64,000 nucleotides of DNA from Oceaniglobus trochenteri (GCF_020529025.1 NZ_JACNMM010000008.1:234737-298736), one strand, 5' to 3'. Shown: positions 17,886 through 26,058, counted from the first letter of the stretch. The notes: generated by a model from the sequence alone, not told the origin. Program-made: numbers and translations.

Positions 17886-17914
17886 TTGCACTCCCCCCGC
17901 GTGGCAGCTACATC
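17886..17914 (+). promoter_or_regulatory. tRNA-Arg promoter candidate
   Basis: TTGCAC (17886-17891) and TACATC (17909-17914) are spaced by 17 bases and end 12 bases before the mature tRNA 5' end. The -35 CTTGCA form resembles the common alphaproteobacterial consensus; the -10 is moderate. Confidence 0.45.
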
Positions 17915-17926
17915 CGCCCCACTCGC

Positions 17927-18003
17927 GCGCTGGTAGCTCAGTTGGATAGAGTACTTGACTACGAATCAAGGGGTCGGGGGTTCGAATCCTCCCCAGCGCG
18001 CCA
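17927..18003 (+). tRNA. tRNA-Arg (anticodon ACG)
   Basis: A complete cloverleaf with an encoded CCA end (18001-18003). The acceptor stem GCGCTGG/CCAGCGC is 7 bp, the D arm contains AGTTGGATA, the anticodon stem CTTGA/TCAAG surrounds loop CTACGAA with anticodon ACG at 17961-17963, and the T arm has TTCGAAT between GGGGG and CCTCC. It would read CGN arginine codons after A34-to-inosine editing. The lower-GC TIR/NACHT island begins directly after its 3' end, the classic site for island integration. Confidence 0.96.
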
Positions 18004-18382
18004 TTTCCTCCTTGTAAGACGTCAGACGAAATTGGCTTTTACGTCATAAACTGACCCAATCACCGCGAACCGGATGATTGTGGGCAAACCGCGAGTATCC
18101 GGTTCGCCCCCCCTTACGTGATGCTTCGCTAGATCTTTAGGACGGTGATGCACGGAAAGCGCTTATTTTATGCTGGGATGGCGGCAGGACCGGTTAAGTA
18201 ACAACGGCCCTGAGCTGCCCTTGGCTTTGATAACTCGCGCTGCACTGCAGCTCTACAAGAGCAGACATTGGTTGGGAAGTGATACCCCACTTGCGAATTG
18301 GGCAGTAACTCGCAAATCTTAGTTGCCGACCTAGACGCGCCTGGATAAATTAGAACAAAATACAAACATTTCGAGCAGACAC
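18004..18382 (+). other. Non-coding left flank of the island
   Basis: This 379-base stretch between tRNA-Arg and the TIR gene is more A/T-rich than the flanking core genes. I see no convincing gene and no integrase remnant. It contains one long inverted repeat (18065-18107). The region just before the TIR start is A/T-rich (18345-18375) and probably contains its promoter, but no clean -35/-10 pair is visible. Confidence 0.6.
18065..18107. repeat. Perfect 11-bp inverted repeat
   Basis: GCGAACCGGAT (18065-18075) and its exact reverse complement ATCCGGTTCGC (18097-18107) are separated by 21 bases, 60 bases after the tRNA 3' end. It could be a recombinase or protein-binding site at the island edge, or an RNA hairpin terminating tRNA readthrough. 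Confidence 0.8.
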
Positions 18383-19327
18383 ATGAGAGCTTTCATTTCT
18401 TACTCCCATCGAGATGCAGACGCACTTGACCGCCTGCATGTTCATCTTGCGAACCTTCAGCGGGAAGGTCGGATCGAAACATGGTACGACCGCGAAATCT
18501 TGGCGGGTGAGGTATTGGACGATGAAATCAGCGAAGAGCTAGAGGCGGCTGAGCTTTTTCTGTTGATGGTTAGCCCCGACTTCATAGCGTCCAACTATTG
18601 TGTCGAACGAGAGATGCAACGAGCCTTGGAGCGGCACGAAGCGGGCGCGGCACGGGTTGTCCCAATCATCGTCGAACCATGCGACTGGGCTGCAATGCCT
18701 CAACTCCGACGTTTGAAAGCAGTGCCGAAGGACGGTCTGCCGATCTCGGAATGGACGAACGCGAATACTGCATACCTAGATGTCATACAGGAAATTCGCC
18801 GGATAATCGATGCGGGTGTGTCGAATGCACTCGATTCAACTGCTGATAAAAAACAGCCAGCGACAACACCACAAGCCGCCCCTCGCTATCGCGTTCAACG
18901 CGACTTCGACGAAATCGACCGCAGTGAATATCGCGACGCGGCGTTCACTGCGATCAAGGACTATTTCAAGCTGGCGATTGGTGAGATAGACGCGGTCGAG
19001 GGGCTGCGGGGCAGATTTGTAGATCGAGGCGCAAACTCCTTTGGCAGCACCGTTGTCAATCGTGGCCGGCAGCATGGAACGGCGCATATCACAGTGCACT
19101 GCCGAAACGCGGGGTTCGCGTTGGGTGACATCTATTTTTCATTCAATGAGAACGCAGCAGACAATACGGCAAACGGCGGTTTTAACGTCTCGTCCGACGA
19201 ATACGAACAATTCCTAGTTGTGACTATGTCAATGTTCGGAAATGAGCCTAACCGGCTAAATCCTGAGCAAGCTGCAGAGTACTTATGGAACCAGTTTATT
19301 GAGCAAGCAGGCATTAGTCATGCCTAA
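18383..19327 (+). CDS. TIR-domain protein, candidate NAD+-cleaving immune effector
   Basis: A 314-aa protein. Residues 1-145 form a TIR domain: box 1 is AFISYSHRDAD, then WYDREILAGEVLDDEI, the segment LFLLMVSPDFIASNYC, and the helix with YC..EM that contains the glutamate used by NAD+-cleaving TIR domains. A Thr/Gln/Lys linker (about 148-168) leads to a C-terminal domain (about 170-314) with aromatic and charged strands (RYRVQRDF, YRDAAFTAIKDYFK, ALGDIYFSFNE) that I cannot name. The end overlaps the zinc-ribbon gene by 8 bases. Base composition is clearly lower in GC than the flanking genes, supporting transfer. In such cassettes the TIR usually kills or arrests the cell by NAD+ loss; that role is inferred here. 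Confidence 0.82.
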   Translation: MRAFISYSHRDADALDRLHVHLANLQREGRIETWYDREILAGEVLDDEISEELEAAELFLLMVSPDFIASNYCVEREMQRALERHEAGAARVVPIIVEPCDWAAMPQLRRLKAVPKDGLPISEWTNANTAYLDVIQEIRRIIDAGVSNALDSTADKKQPATTPQAAPRYRVQRDFDEIDRSEYRDAAFTAIKDYFKLAIGEIDAVEGLRGRFVDRGANSFGSTVVNRGRQHGTAHITVHCRNAGFALGDIYFSFNENAADNTANGGFNVSSDEYEQFLVVTMSMFGNEPNRLNPEQAAEYLWNQFIEQAGISHA

Positions 19328-19484
19328 ACTTGCTCGCTTTCGCTGCAACAATTGCGGTCACAGTTTCGAAACCGCGGTGCTTAGCAAGGACGAACAACGC
19401 GAAGCTCGCCGCGACAATCGCCCGACCAAAGCTGTACATTGTCCCGAGTGCCGCCGAACCGACATTCGAAAGGGTTGGGATTAG
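19320..19484 (+). CDS. Small zinc-ribbon protein
   Basis: A 54-aa protein beginning MPKLARFRCNNCGHSFE, with CNNC and CPEC knuckles (two C-x2-C pairs) separated by a charged helix (LSKDEQREARRDNRP). This is a one-zinc rubredoxin-like ribbon. It starts within the last codons of the TIR gene (8-base overlap), so it is almost certainly co-translated with it. A longer in-frame start 7 codons upstream exists but would extend the overlap. The role is unknown; it could be a partner, inhibitor or nucleic-acid contact of the system. Confidence 0.65.
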   Translation: MPKLARFRCNNCGHSFETAVLSKDEQREARRDNRPTKAVHCPECRRTDIRKGWD

Positions 19485-19566
19485 TGGAAATGCGAAAATC
19501 GAAACTGCAGGGCCATTCATGATCATCCCAGTTGTCGCCCACGGGCCATTATTCTGAGAGAAAGAA

Positions 19567-20019
19567 ATGCTGTCGCCAAGTGAATTCACAGTCGGAAAAG
19601 TCGGTGCCGCAAAGCCGCTCAGCTTGATCCTGCCGACCTCAAAGTATGAGGAAACGTTGCTGGTTGGCCAACTCGAAGACCTGCCGACGGCGGTGTTTCT
19701 TTCAGGGCAGCATAAATCGATGTTCTTCAAGACCGAAGGCAACGAAAGCTGGGGTGGACTGATTATTCCATCGGTACGAATTGAGATCGATGAGACTAGC
19801 TTCGTTGACGAATACTCCTCTGAAGCGCCAATGCTTTCTGTGACTAGGACCGACACAAAACTTGTTGTGGCGGCGAGATCAGAAAGATCGTTCGGTCAAG
19901 TCCAAATCACCTTGCACGAAGGGCTGGTTTCATCGGGAGAAGCAAAGGCTAAGTTTGCGAATTGGCAGATTGTTCTTGGGGAGGGGCAAGACAAGCGTGT
20001 CTTGTGGACCGCGTCATGA
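19567..20019 (+). CDS. Hypothetical 150-aa island protein
   Basis: An acidic soluble protein (MLSPSEFTVGKVGAAKPLSLILP) with alternating hydrophobic strands (TAVFLSGQHKSMFF, SWGGLIIPSVRIEID, TKLVVAARSERSFGQVQITL), suggesting an all-beta fold. I do not recognise a family. GAGAGAAAGAA lies just upstream of the ATG. Its stop codon overlaps the start of the NACHT gene (ATGA), so the two are translated as a pair and the protein is probably a partner of that ATPase. There is no signal peptide or membrane segment. Confidence 0.65.
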   Translation: MLSPSEFTVGKVGAAKPLSLILPTSKYEETLLVGQLEDLPTAVFLSGQHKSMFFKTEGNESWGGLIIPSVRIEIDETSFVDEYSSEAPMLSVTRTDTKLVVAARSERSFGQVQITLHEGLVSSGEAKAKFANWQIVLGEGQDKRVLWTAS

Positions 20020-22604
20020 TCCACGTCCCATTTGAACGTCGTTTTGCGCCCCCATCAGAAGAGCAACTGCGTGATCCTGACTATTTATCTATCTGGGGGA
20101 GTTATGAGCACGGTTCCCTACGTTGGAGCGACCTCTATGCTTACCGCTGTGTCATCGTCTTGGGTGAGGGGAAGTGTGGCAAGACCCATGAATTCAAACA
20201 GCAAAAGCAAGCGCTCCAAGAGCAGGGACAAACTGCGTTTTTTGTCCCTCTTGAATTGCTTCGAGACGGAGAGTTTTTGGACTCAATCACCGCAGAGGAA
20301 GAGGAAGAATTTCAAGACTGGCTAAAGACGTCTGACGCAGAGGCAGTGTTCTTTTTGGACGCCGTCGACGAGTTGAAGTTGCGTAAGGGCACGCTGCGGC
20401 GTGCATTGCGAAAAATTCAGACTGCTATCGGTGCGCAGACACACCGGGCGCGCTTCTTCGTTTCATGTCGACCAAATGATTGGAATGACGAGCTGGATTT
20501 ACAGGTTGTGACCGCTTTGGTTGCGCCGAGAGAAAGAGCCGCCGAGGTTACTGAAGCTCCCGCAGGTGAAGAAGTTTTCACGGCGGGGATTGCGCGCGAT
20601 GGCGACCCAGCCCCAAATAATGGGGAGGAAACGACAGGCGGCAGGGAGGAACCTGTAAAGGTTCTGGCGCTTTTGCCGTTATCTAGAAATGAGATCGTTG
20701 AATTTGTGCGTCTCTACGCAGCAGATCACGCTGATGTCTTTGCCCAGCACTTGGAGGAAAAAGAGCTGTGGCACCTCTACCAATTGCCTGCGGACATCAC
20801 GGCTGCGCTTGATCAGTTGGCGGCGGAAGGACATTTGGGTAACCTTCAAGAACAATTGGTCTTTGGTATTGACCAACGGCTTCGCGAAACCTCTGACAAA
20901 AAGCGTAACGATCTAACCGTGGAAAAAGGCATGGAAGGGGCGGAGCGGATTGCGCTTGCGCTATTTCTCATGAAGCGCAGGTCAATCTACTTTGCAGCGC
21001 CTGGGGGCGACAAAGAGGGGGTCAGTGTCGCCGACATCTTGCCGGATTGGTCGCACGATGAGCAGGTCGAGTTGATTGGCAAGTCCTTGTTTGACCCCAC
21101 AGGCGTCGGTGCTGTGCGCTTTCATCATCGATCCACGCAGGAGTTCTTGGCCGCAAAACGTCTTCAGAAATTGCGTAAGCAAGGCCTTGCGACGAGCGAC
21201 CTGTACCATCTGTTGTTCGCGAGTATTGGCGAAGAACGAGTGATAATTCCGAGCATGGAACCTGTGGTGGCTTGGTTGGCGTTGTGGAACCCCGACATTC
21301 TGACTGAAGTCAAAGAGCGGAACCCTCTCTTACTGTTCCGCCAAGGAATACCCGCGATTCTAAGCCTCGAACTGCGCGCGAAACTGCTGCGCAGGTTCGT
21401 TGAGCGATATTCTGGCAGCGAATGGCGCAGAGTCGGCGTCGGGCACGCTGAGTTAAAACGGGTGTCGGCGCCTGAACTGGCGCCGCTGGTGCGAGAGTTA
21501 TGGGACCAAGCATATACAGGTCACGACACGCGAGAGCTGTTTCTCGAGTTGGTGTACCTGACGCCAATGGTCGATTGCGCCGATTTGGCATTTCAAGCAG
21601 CCTTCGACGAGAGCTTGGATTACCACCATCGGACATACGCTGTCTGGGCAGTTCTTAGATGTGGAAGCAGTCAGCAGAAACGCGAGATAGGGACTAGCAT
21701 GGTGGCGGGCAATTGGCCCGAACGGGTTGTGCGCAATGCGCTGCCTGATCTTTTTCCTGAAGCAATTGAACTGGCAGAGTTTCTGGCTCTTGCAAGATCG
21801 CTGAACGAAGTACCGCGTTCCGTTCATGGCTTGGGCTATGCGCTGCTTCAGGCGATCAAGTCGGATGCCATGGGCGCAGAGCAAAGGGTCCAAGTCAGGG
21901 ACGACCTGGTCGATGCAATTTGGGCGAACCGCACCGAAGAAAGTCGCGTCTACCAAGCCCATTCAAGTTATGATCACTTCGTCGATCCCGTGATAACGGC
22001 TTGCGATCAGACTCCGCCGCAATCCACCGTAGAAATCCCTCGTTGGGCATGGAGTGTTGCAGTGGCCTTTCACTTTGGAGAGCGCCGCGAAAGCATAGTC
22101 GCCAAAGAGGCAACCAAAAGGTTGCAAAAGGCATTGTCCGAGAGTGTTGCTTTGCGGGAAGGTTACTTTTGGGCGTGCTTCGACTTGGCAGAAGCTCTTG
22201 AAAAGCCCGAGAACGATTGGCATCGATTTGTACGATCCGACTATGGGCGGGTCCTACTACCTTTTACGGAGTTGGATTTCCCTTGGCTTCTTCGCGCACT
22301 TGCGAATGGAGCAATAGAGGGGCGCGCCCCGCACTACGATGGCGATGCGATCGCCTGGCACATGGCGGACCTTGCGGCGCAGGACAGGGCATGGGGGTGC
22401 TGGTTCGAAGGGCAGGGCATCGTTCCGCTGCGCCTGACATACGGTGCGCTGTCGCGTGATCCGCAAGGCGTGCTGGCGGATGTTCTCGGGTCTTTGGGGC
22501 TGGACAGGGTAGGGGCGCAGGGCGTAGCGCTGCCCGTCGCGCGGCTGGCGGATCCCACAAACCGCGCCTGGGCCGAACGGTTTCGCGCCAAAGGGCGTGC
22601 CTAG
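20016..22604 (+). CDS. NACHT-like STAND ATPase fused to a Stf0 sulfotransferase tail
   Basis: An 862-aa chimera. Walker A is GEGKCGKT (residues 50-57), Walker B is VFFLDAVDEL (111-120), a sensor-like RFFVSCRPNDW follows at 146-156, and RFHHRSTQEFLAA (369-380) is the winged-helix signature of NACHT/STAND ATPases. Residues 390-770 are helical, HEAT/TPR-like, the usual place of the ligand sensor. Residues 774-862 are different: YDGDAIAWHMADLAAQD, WFEGQGIVPLRLTYGALS and the final RLADPTNRAWAERFR match the C-terminus of Stf0-type sulfotransferases. GC content jumps upward at the same point (about 22320). The NACHT sensor domain is therefore probably truncated and the frame runs into a host gene remnant. 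The start is ATG 20016, overlapping the previous stop. Confidence 0.78.
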   Translation: MIHVPFERRFAPPSEEQLRDPDYLSIWGSYEHGSLRWSDLYAYRCVIVLGEGKCGKTHEFKQQKQALQEQGQTAFFVPLELLRDGEFLDSITAEEEEEFQDWLKTSDAEAVFFLDAVDELKLRKGTLRRALRKIQTAIGAQTHRARFFVSCRPNDWNDELDLQVVTALVAPRERAAEVTEAPAGEEVFTAGIARDGDPAPNNGEETTGGREEPVKVLALLPLSRNEIVEFVRLYAADHADVFAQHLEEKELWHLYQLPADITAALDQLAAEGHLGNLQEQLVFGIDQRLRETSDKKRNDLTVEKGMEGAERIALALFLMKRRSIYFAAPGGDKEGVSVADILPDWSHDEQVELIGKSLFDPTGVGAVRFHHRSTQEFLAAKRLQKLRKQGLATSDLYHLLFASIGEERVIIPSMEPVVAWLALWNPDILTEVKERNPLLLFRQGIPAILSLELRAKLLRRFVERYSGSEWRRVGVGHAELKRVSAPELAPLVRELWDQAYTGHDTRELFLELVYLTPMVDCADLAFQAAFDESLDYHHRTYAVWAVLRCGSSQQKREIGTSMVAGNWPERVVRNALPDLFPEAIELAEFLALARSLNEVPRSVHGLGYALLQAIKSDAMGAEQRVQVRDDLVDAIWANRTEESRVYQAHSSYDHFVDPVITACDQTPPQSTVEIPRWAWSVAVAFHFGERRESIVAKEATKRLQKALSESVALREGYFWACFDLAEALEKPENDWHRFVRSDYGRVLLPFTELDFPWLLRALANGAIEGRAPHYDGDAIAWHMADLAAQDRAWGCWFEGQGIVPLRLTYGALSRDPQGVLADVLGSLGLDRVGAQGVALPVARLADPTNRAWAERFRAKGRA
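22335..22604 (+). pseudogene. Stf0-type sulfotransferase, C-terminal remnant
   Basis: The last ~89 codons of the NACHT reading frame have host-like high-GC codon use and look like the end of a Stf0 (trehalose-type) sulfotransferase, including WFEGQGIVPLRLTY and the terminal ADPTNRAWAERFR. The catalytic N-terminal part with the PAPS loop is absent from the window. The simplest reading is that the island replaced the 5' part of a resident sulfotransferase gene. The stop codon overlaps the convergent tldD stop by 3 bases. Confidence 0.65.
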
Positions 22605-24022
22605 GCCGCGCTGCCGCCCACGGTCAACCCGCCAATCAACAGCGTCGGCTGGCCCACGCCCACCGGCACCCACTGACCCGCCTTGCCGCAGTTGCCCATG
22701 CCCGGATCAAGCGCCATGTCGTTGCCGATTCCGCGAATCTTCTGCAGGGCGGTCGCGCCGTCGCCGATCAGGGTGGCGCCCTTGACGGCGGCGCCCACCT
22801 TGCCGTTCTTCACGCGGTAGGCCTCGGTGCAGGAAAAGACGAATTTGCCGCTGGTGATGTCCACCTGGCCGCCGCCGAAGCCCACGGCATAGATGCCGTC
22901 CTTCAGGTCGGCCAGAATGTCGGCCGGGCTGGCGTCACCCCCCAGCATGTAGGTGTTCGTCATTCGCGGCATGGGCGTGTGGGCGTGGCTTTCGCGCCGC
23001 CCGTTGCCGGTGGCCGGAACGCCCATCAGGCGGGCGTTCTGCCTGTCCTGCATGTAGCCCACCAGCACGCCGTCCTCGATCAGAACGTTGCGGGCCGAGG
23101 GTGTGCCTTCGTCATCCACGGTGATGCTGCCGCGCCGGTCGGGAATGGTGCCGTCGTCCAGAACGGTCACGCCCCTTGCTGCCACCTGCTGGCCCATCAG
23201 GCCGGCGAAGGCGCTGGTCTGCTTGCGGTTGAAATCGCCCTCAAGGCCGTGGCCCACCGCCTCGTGCAGCAGGATGCCGGGCCAGCCGGGGCCAAGCACC
23301 ACGTCCATGATCCCGGCGGGGGCAGGCTCGGCCGTCAGGTTGACCAGCGCGATTCGCAACGCCTCGCGCGCAAGGGCCTGCCAGTGGTCGGGCGCGATCA
23401 GCCCCGTCAGGCCCAGCCGCCCGCCGCCGCCCACGCCGCCGGCTTCGCGCCGCCCGTCCTGTTCGACGATCACCGACACGTTCAGCCGGGTCATGGGGCG
23501 CACGTCGCGCACCGAATGTCCCTCGGGGCGCAGGATCTCGACCTCCTGGATCGAGGCGGCCAGCGTTGCGCTGACCTGTACCACACGCGGGTCCAGCGCA
23601 CGGGCGAAGGCGTCGATCTCGCGCAGGGTCTCAAGCTTGACCGGGAAGGTCGCGTCGCTCATCGGGTCGTTGTCGGTATAAAGCTTGGCATTGGTGGCGC
23701 GGGGGGCATCCGCCAGGGTTCCGCCGCCGTCACCCACCGCAAGGCGCGCGGTTTCGGCGGCCCGGGTCAGGGCGGATTCGGAAATCTCGGTCGAATGGGC
23801 GTAGCCCGCCGTTTCACCGCGCACGGCGCGCAGTCCGAAGCCTTCCGAGGCATCGTAACTGGCATTGCGCACACGCCCGTCATCGAACGCGATCACCTCG
23901 GAGCGGCTGCGTTCAAGGAAGAGTTCGCCATCGTCGGCCCCCGCGACGGCGCCGCGCAGGGTGGCCAGCGCGGCATCGGCGTCAAGCAGGGTATCGAAGG
24001 GGCGGAACGGGGTGTCGGACAT
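22601..24022 (-). CDS. tldD: Metalloprotease TldD
   Basis: A 473-aa TldD subunit, which with TldE/PmbA forms a zinc protease that processes small peptides such as microcin B17 and PQQ-type precursors. The zinc motif HEAVGHGLEGD and the downstream FSCTEAYRVKNGK block are present. The start is taken as ATG 24022 (MSDTPFRPFDTLL) because upstream residues are unrelated. It is convergent with the island. No tldE is in the window. Confidence 0.95.
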   Translation of the reverse strand: MSDTPFRPFDTLLDADAALATLRGAVAGADDGELFLERSRSEVIAFDDGRVRNASYDASEGFGLRAVRGETAGYAHSTEISESALTRAAETARLAVGDGGGTLADAPRATNAKLYTDNDPMSDATFPVKLETLREIDAFARALDPRVVQVSATLAASIQEVEILRPEGHSVRDVRPMTRLNVSVIVEQDGRREAGGVGGGGRLGLTGLIAPDHWQALAREALRIALVNLTAEPAPAGIMDVVLGPGWPGILLHEAVGHGLEGDFNRKQTSAFAGLMGQQVAARGVTVLDDGTIPDRRGSITVDDEGTPSARNVLIEDGVLVGYMQDRQNARLMGVPATGNGRRESHAHTPMPRMTNTYMLGGDASPADILADLKDGIYAVGFGGGQVDITSGKFVFSCTEAYRVKNGKVGAAVKGATLIGDGATALQKIRGIGNDMALDPGMGNCGKAGQWVPVGVGQPTLLIGGLTVGGSAA

Positions 24023-24200
24023 GGGAACTCCTGTCGGATGGCAACATAAAACGCAAAAGCGGCCGAATGCCACATTGGTTTGGCTTGTCCATTTCCGTGT
24101 AATATGGTTTCAGAACGCGGGAACACAACGGGATTCCGCCCCAGGGCGGCGGCCCGGACGGGGCGGCGCCGTCGCCCACAGCCAAAGCAGGAACCGGATT

Positions 24201-25073
24201 ATGCGCTTTCACACCAGAGTTGCGGGCCTTCTGGCCGGATTCACCACCGCCCTGATGGGCGCGGCCGCCTGGGCCCAGGACGGCCTGGAAGGCCTTGAAA
24301 TCATCGGAAAACCTTCGCCGGGCGGCGTCTATTTCCAGCCCGCGGCGACCGAACTGGCCCGCGACATCCACTGGCTGGACGACATGCTGCTGTGGATCTG
24401 CGCGGTGATCGTGCTTTTCGTGGTGGCGCTGCTGGCGATCGTGGCGATCCGCCACAACCGCAAGTCCAACCCGACGCCCGCGACCTTCACCCACAACACG
24501 CCGATCGAGATCACCTGGACCGTCGTGCCGATTCTCATCCTGATCTTCATCGGGGCCTTCTCGCTTCCCGTGCTGTTCAAGCAACAGGAGATTCCGGCCG
24601 CCGACGTGACCATCAAGGCCACCGGTTACCAGTGGTACTGGACCTATGAATACCCCGACAGCGAATTTGCCTTCGACAGCTTCATGCTGAAGCGCGACGA
24701 GCTTGAGGAATACGGCTATTCGCAGGACGAATACCGCCTGGCGACCAACACCGCCATGGTCATCCCGGTGAACAAGACGGTCGTGGTGCAGGTGACGGGC
24801 GGCGACGTGATCCATTCGTGGACGATCCCGGCCTTCGGCGTGAAGCAGGACGGCGTTCCGGGCCGCTTGGCCGAACTCTGGTTCAAGGCCGAGAAGGAGG
24901 GCATCTACTTCGGTCAGTGTTCCGAACTTTGCGGCAAGGACCACGCCTTCATGCCGATCACCGTCAAGGTGGTCAGCCAGGAGGAATATGACGCCTGGCT
25001 TGAGCGCGCGACCGAGGAATTCGCCGGCACGCCCCGCCTTGAAGGCGGCGTGCAGGTCGCGCTGGCCGACTGA
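24201..25073 (+). CDS. coxB: Cytochrome c oxidase subunit II
   Basis: A 290-aa subunit II of the aa3-type oxidase. A signal peptide ends at AAWAQ (about residue 25), two membrane helices follow (about 55-80 and 100-120), and the C-terminal cupredoxin domain carries the CuA site CSELCGKDHAFM with the upstream His in GDVIHSWTIP, plus the aromatic YQWYWTYEY patch used for electron entry. It heads the assembly gene run ctaB-small gene-ctaG-coxC-SURF1. Subunit I is not in the window, as in Paracoccus and Rhodobacter, where it lies elsewhere. Confidence 0.96.
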   Translation: MRFHTRVAGLLAGFTTALMGAAAWAQDGLEGLEIIGKPSPGGVYFQPAATELARDIHWLDDMLLWICAVIVLFVVALLAIVAIRHNRKSNPTPATFTHNTPIEITWTVVPILILIFIGAFSLPVLFKQQEIPAADVTIKATGYQWYWTYEYPDSEFAFDSFMLKRDELEEYGYSQDEYRLATNTAMVIPVNKTVVVQVTGGDVIHSWTIPAFGVKQDGVPGRLAELWFKAEKEGIYFGQCSELCGKDHAFMPITVKVVSQEEYDAWLERATEEFAGTPRLEGGVQVALAD

Positions 25074-25131
25074 TCTGACGATGTGACAGGGCGGCGCGAT
25101 CATCGCCCGCCCCAACCAAACGGACAGACCC

Positions 25132-26058
25132 ATGACCGATGCAACGATGATAGACCGCGACGACGAGGCCCAGTTCGGCGATTACTTCGCCCTGCTGAAG
25201 CCGCGCGTCATGTCGCTGGTCGTGTTCACCGCCTTTGTCGGTCTGATGGTGGCACCGGTGCAGGTGCATCCCATGATCGGATTCTGCGCCGTGCTGTTCA
25301 TCGCGGTGGGGGCAGGGGCCTCGGGTGCTTTGAACATGTGGTGGGATGCCGATATCGACGCGGTGATGAACCGCACCCGCAAGCGCCCGATTCCGGCCGG
25401 CAAGGTGACCCCGCAAGAGGCGCTTGGCCTCGGGCTGGGCCTTTCGGGGCTGGCGGTGGTGATGCTGGCCCTTTCCACCAACCTGGTGGCAGGGGCGCTG
25501 CTGGCCTTTACCATCTTCTTTTACGCCGTGATCTATTCGATGTGGCTGAAACGCTCGACGCCCCATAACATCGTGATCGGCGGCGCGGCGGGGGCCTTCC
25601 CGCCGATGATCGGCTGGGTGGCCGCCACCGGAAGCGTTTCGCTGGAAGCCGTGCTGATGTTCACCCTGATCTTCATGTGGACGCCGCCGCATTTCTGGGC
25701 GCTCGCGCTGTTCCTGAAGAAAGACTACAACAACGCCGGCGTTCCGATGTTGACCGTGACCCACGGGCGGCGCGTGACCCGGGCGCATATCCTGGCCTAT
25801 ACCGTGATCCTGGCACCGCTGGCAGTCTGGCTGGGCTTCACCCAGATCGGTGGGCCAGTGTACCTGACGGTGGCGGTGCTGGCCAATGCCTGGTTCGTGA
25901 AGGGTGCGGTCGACATCTTCCGCCGCGACGAAACCATGGCCGAGGGTGATTCCTACAAGACGGAAAAGGCCTTCTTCCAGTTTTCGCTGCTTTACCTGTT
26001 CCTGCATTTCCTCGCGCTGCTGGCCGATGCGGCCCTGCGCGGGTTCGGGGTGATCTGA
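25132..26058 (+). CDS. ctaB: Protoheme IX farnesyltransferase (heme O synthase)
   Basis: A 308-aa UbiA-superfamily prenyltransferase that adds a farnesyl group to heme b, giving heme O, the precursor of heme A in the oxidase. The Asp-rich site NMWWDADIDAVMNRTRKRP and the second motif region YTVILAPLAVWLG are seen, with about eight or nine membrane helices. The start is ATG 25132. The TGA stop overlaps the next ATG (TGATG). Context with cox genes confirms the role. Confidence 0.95.
   Translation: MTDATMIDRDDEAQFGDYFALLKPRVMSLVVFTAFVGLMVAPVQVHPMIGFCAVLFIAVGAGASGALNMWWDADIDAVMNRTRKRPIPAGKVTPQEALGLGLGLSGLAVVMLALSTNLVAGALLAFTIFFYAVIYSMWLKRSTPHNIVIGGAAGAFPPMIGWVAATGSVSLEAVLMFTLIFMWTPPHFWALALFLKKDYNNAGVPMLTVTHGRRVTRAHILAYTVILAPLAVWLGFTQIGGPVYLTVAVLANAWFVKGAVDIFRRDETMAEGDSYKTEKAFFQFSLLYLFLHFLALLADAALRGFGVI

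Noticed and set aside
18168..18365. 65-codon minus-strand frame before the TIR gene
   Set aside because: No clear start signal or similarity, and it lies in the probable promoter region of the TIR gene.
22979..24049. Long plus-strand frame opposite tldD
   Set aside because: Shadow of TldD, which has the zinc motif and full family pattern.
24080..24120. Promoter for coxB near TTGGTT ... TAATAT
   Set aside because: The spacing is 19 bases and the match is partial, so I did not list it.
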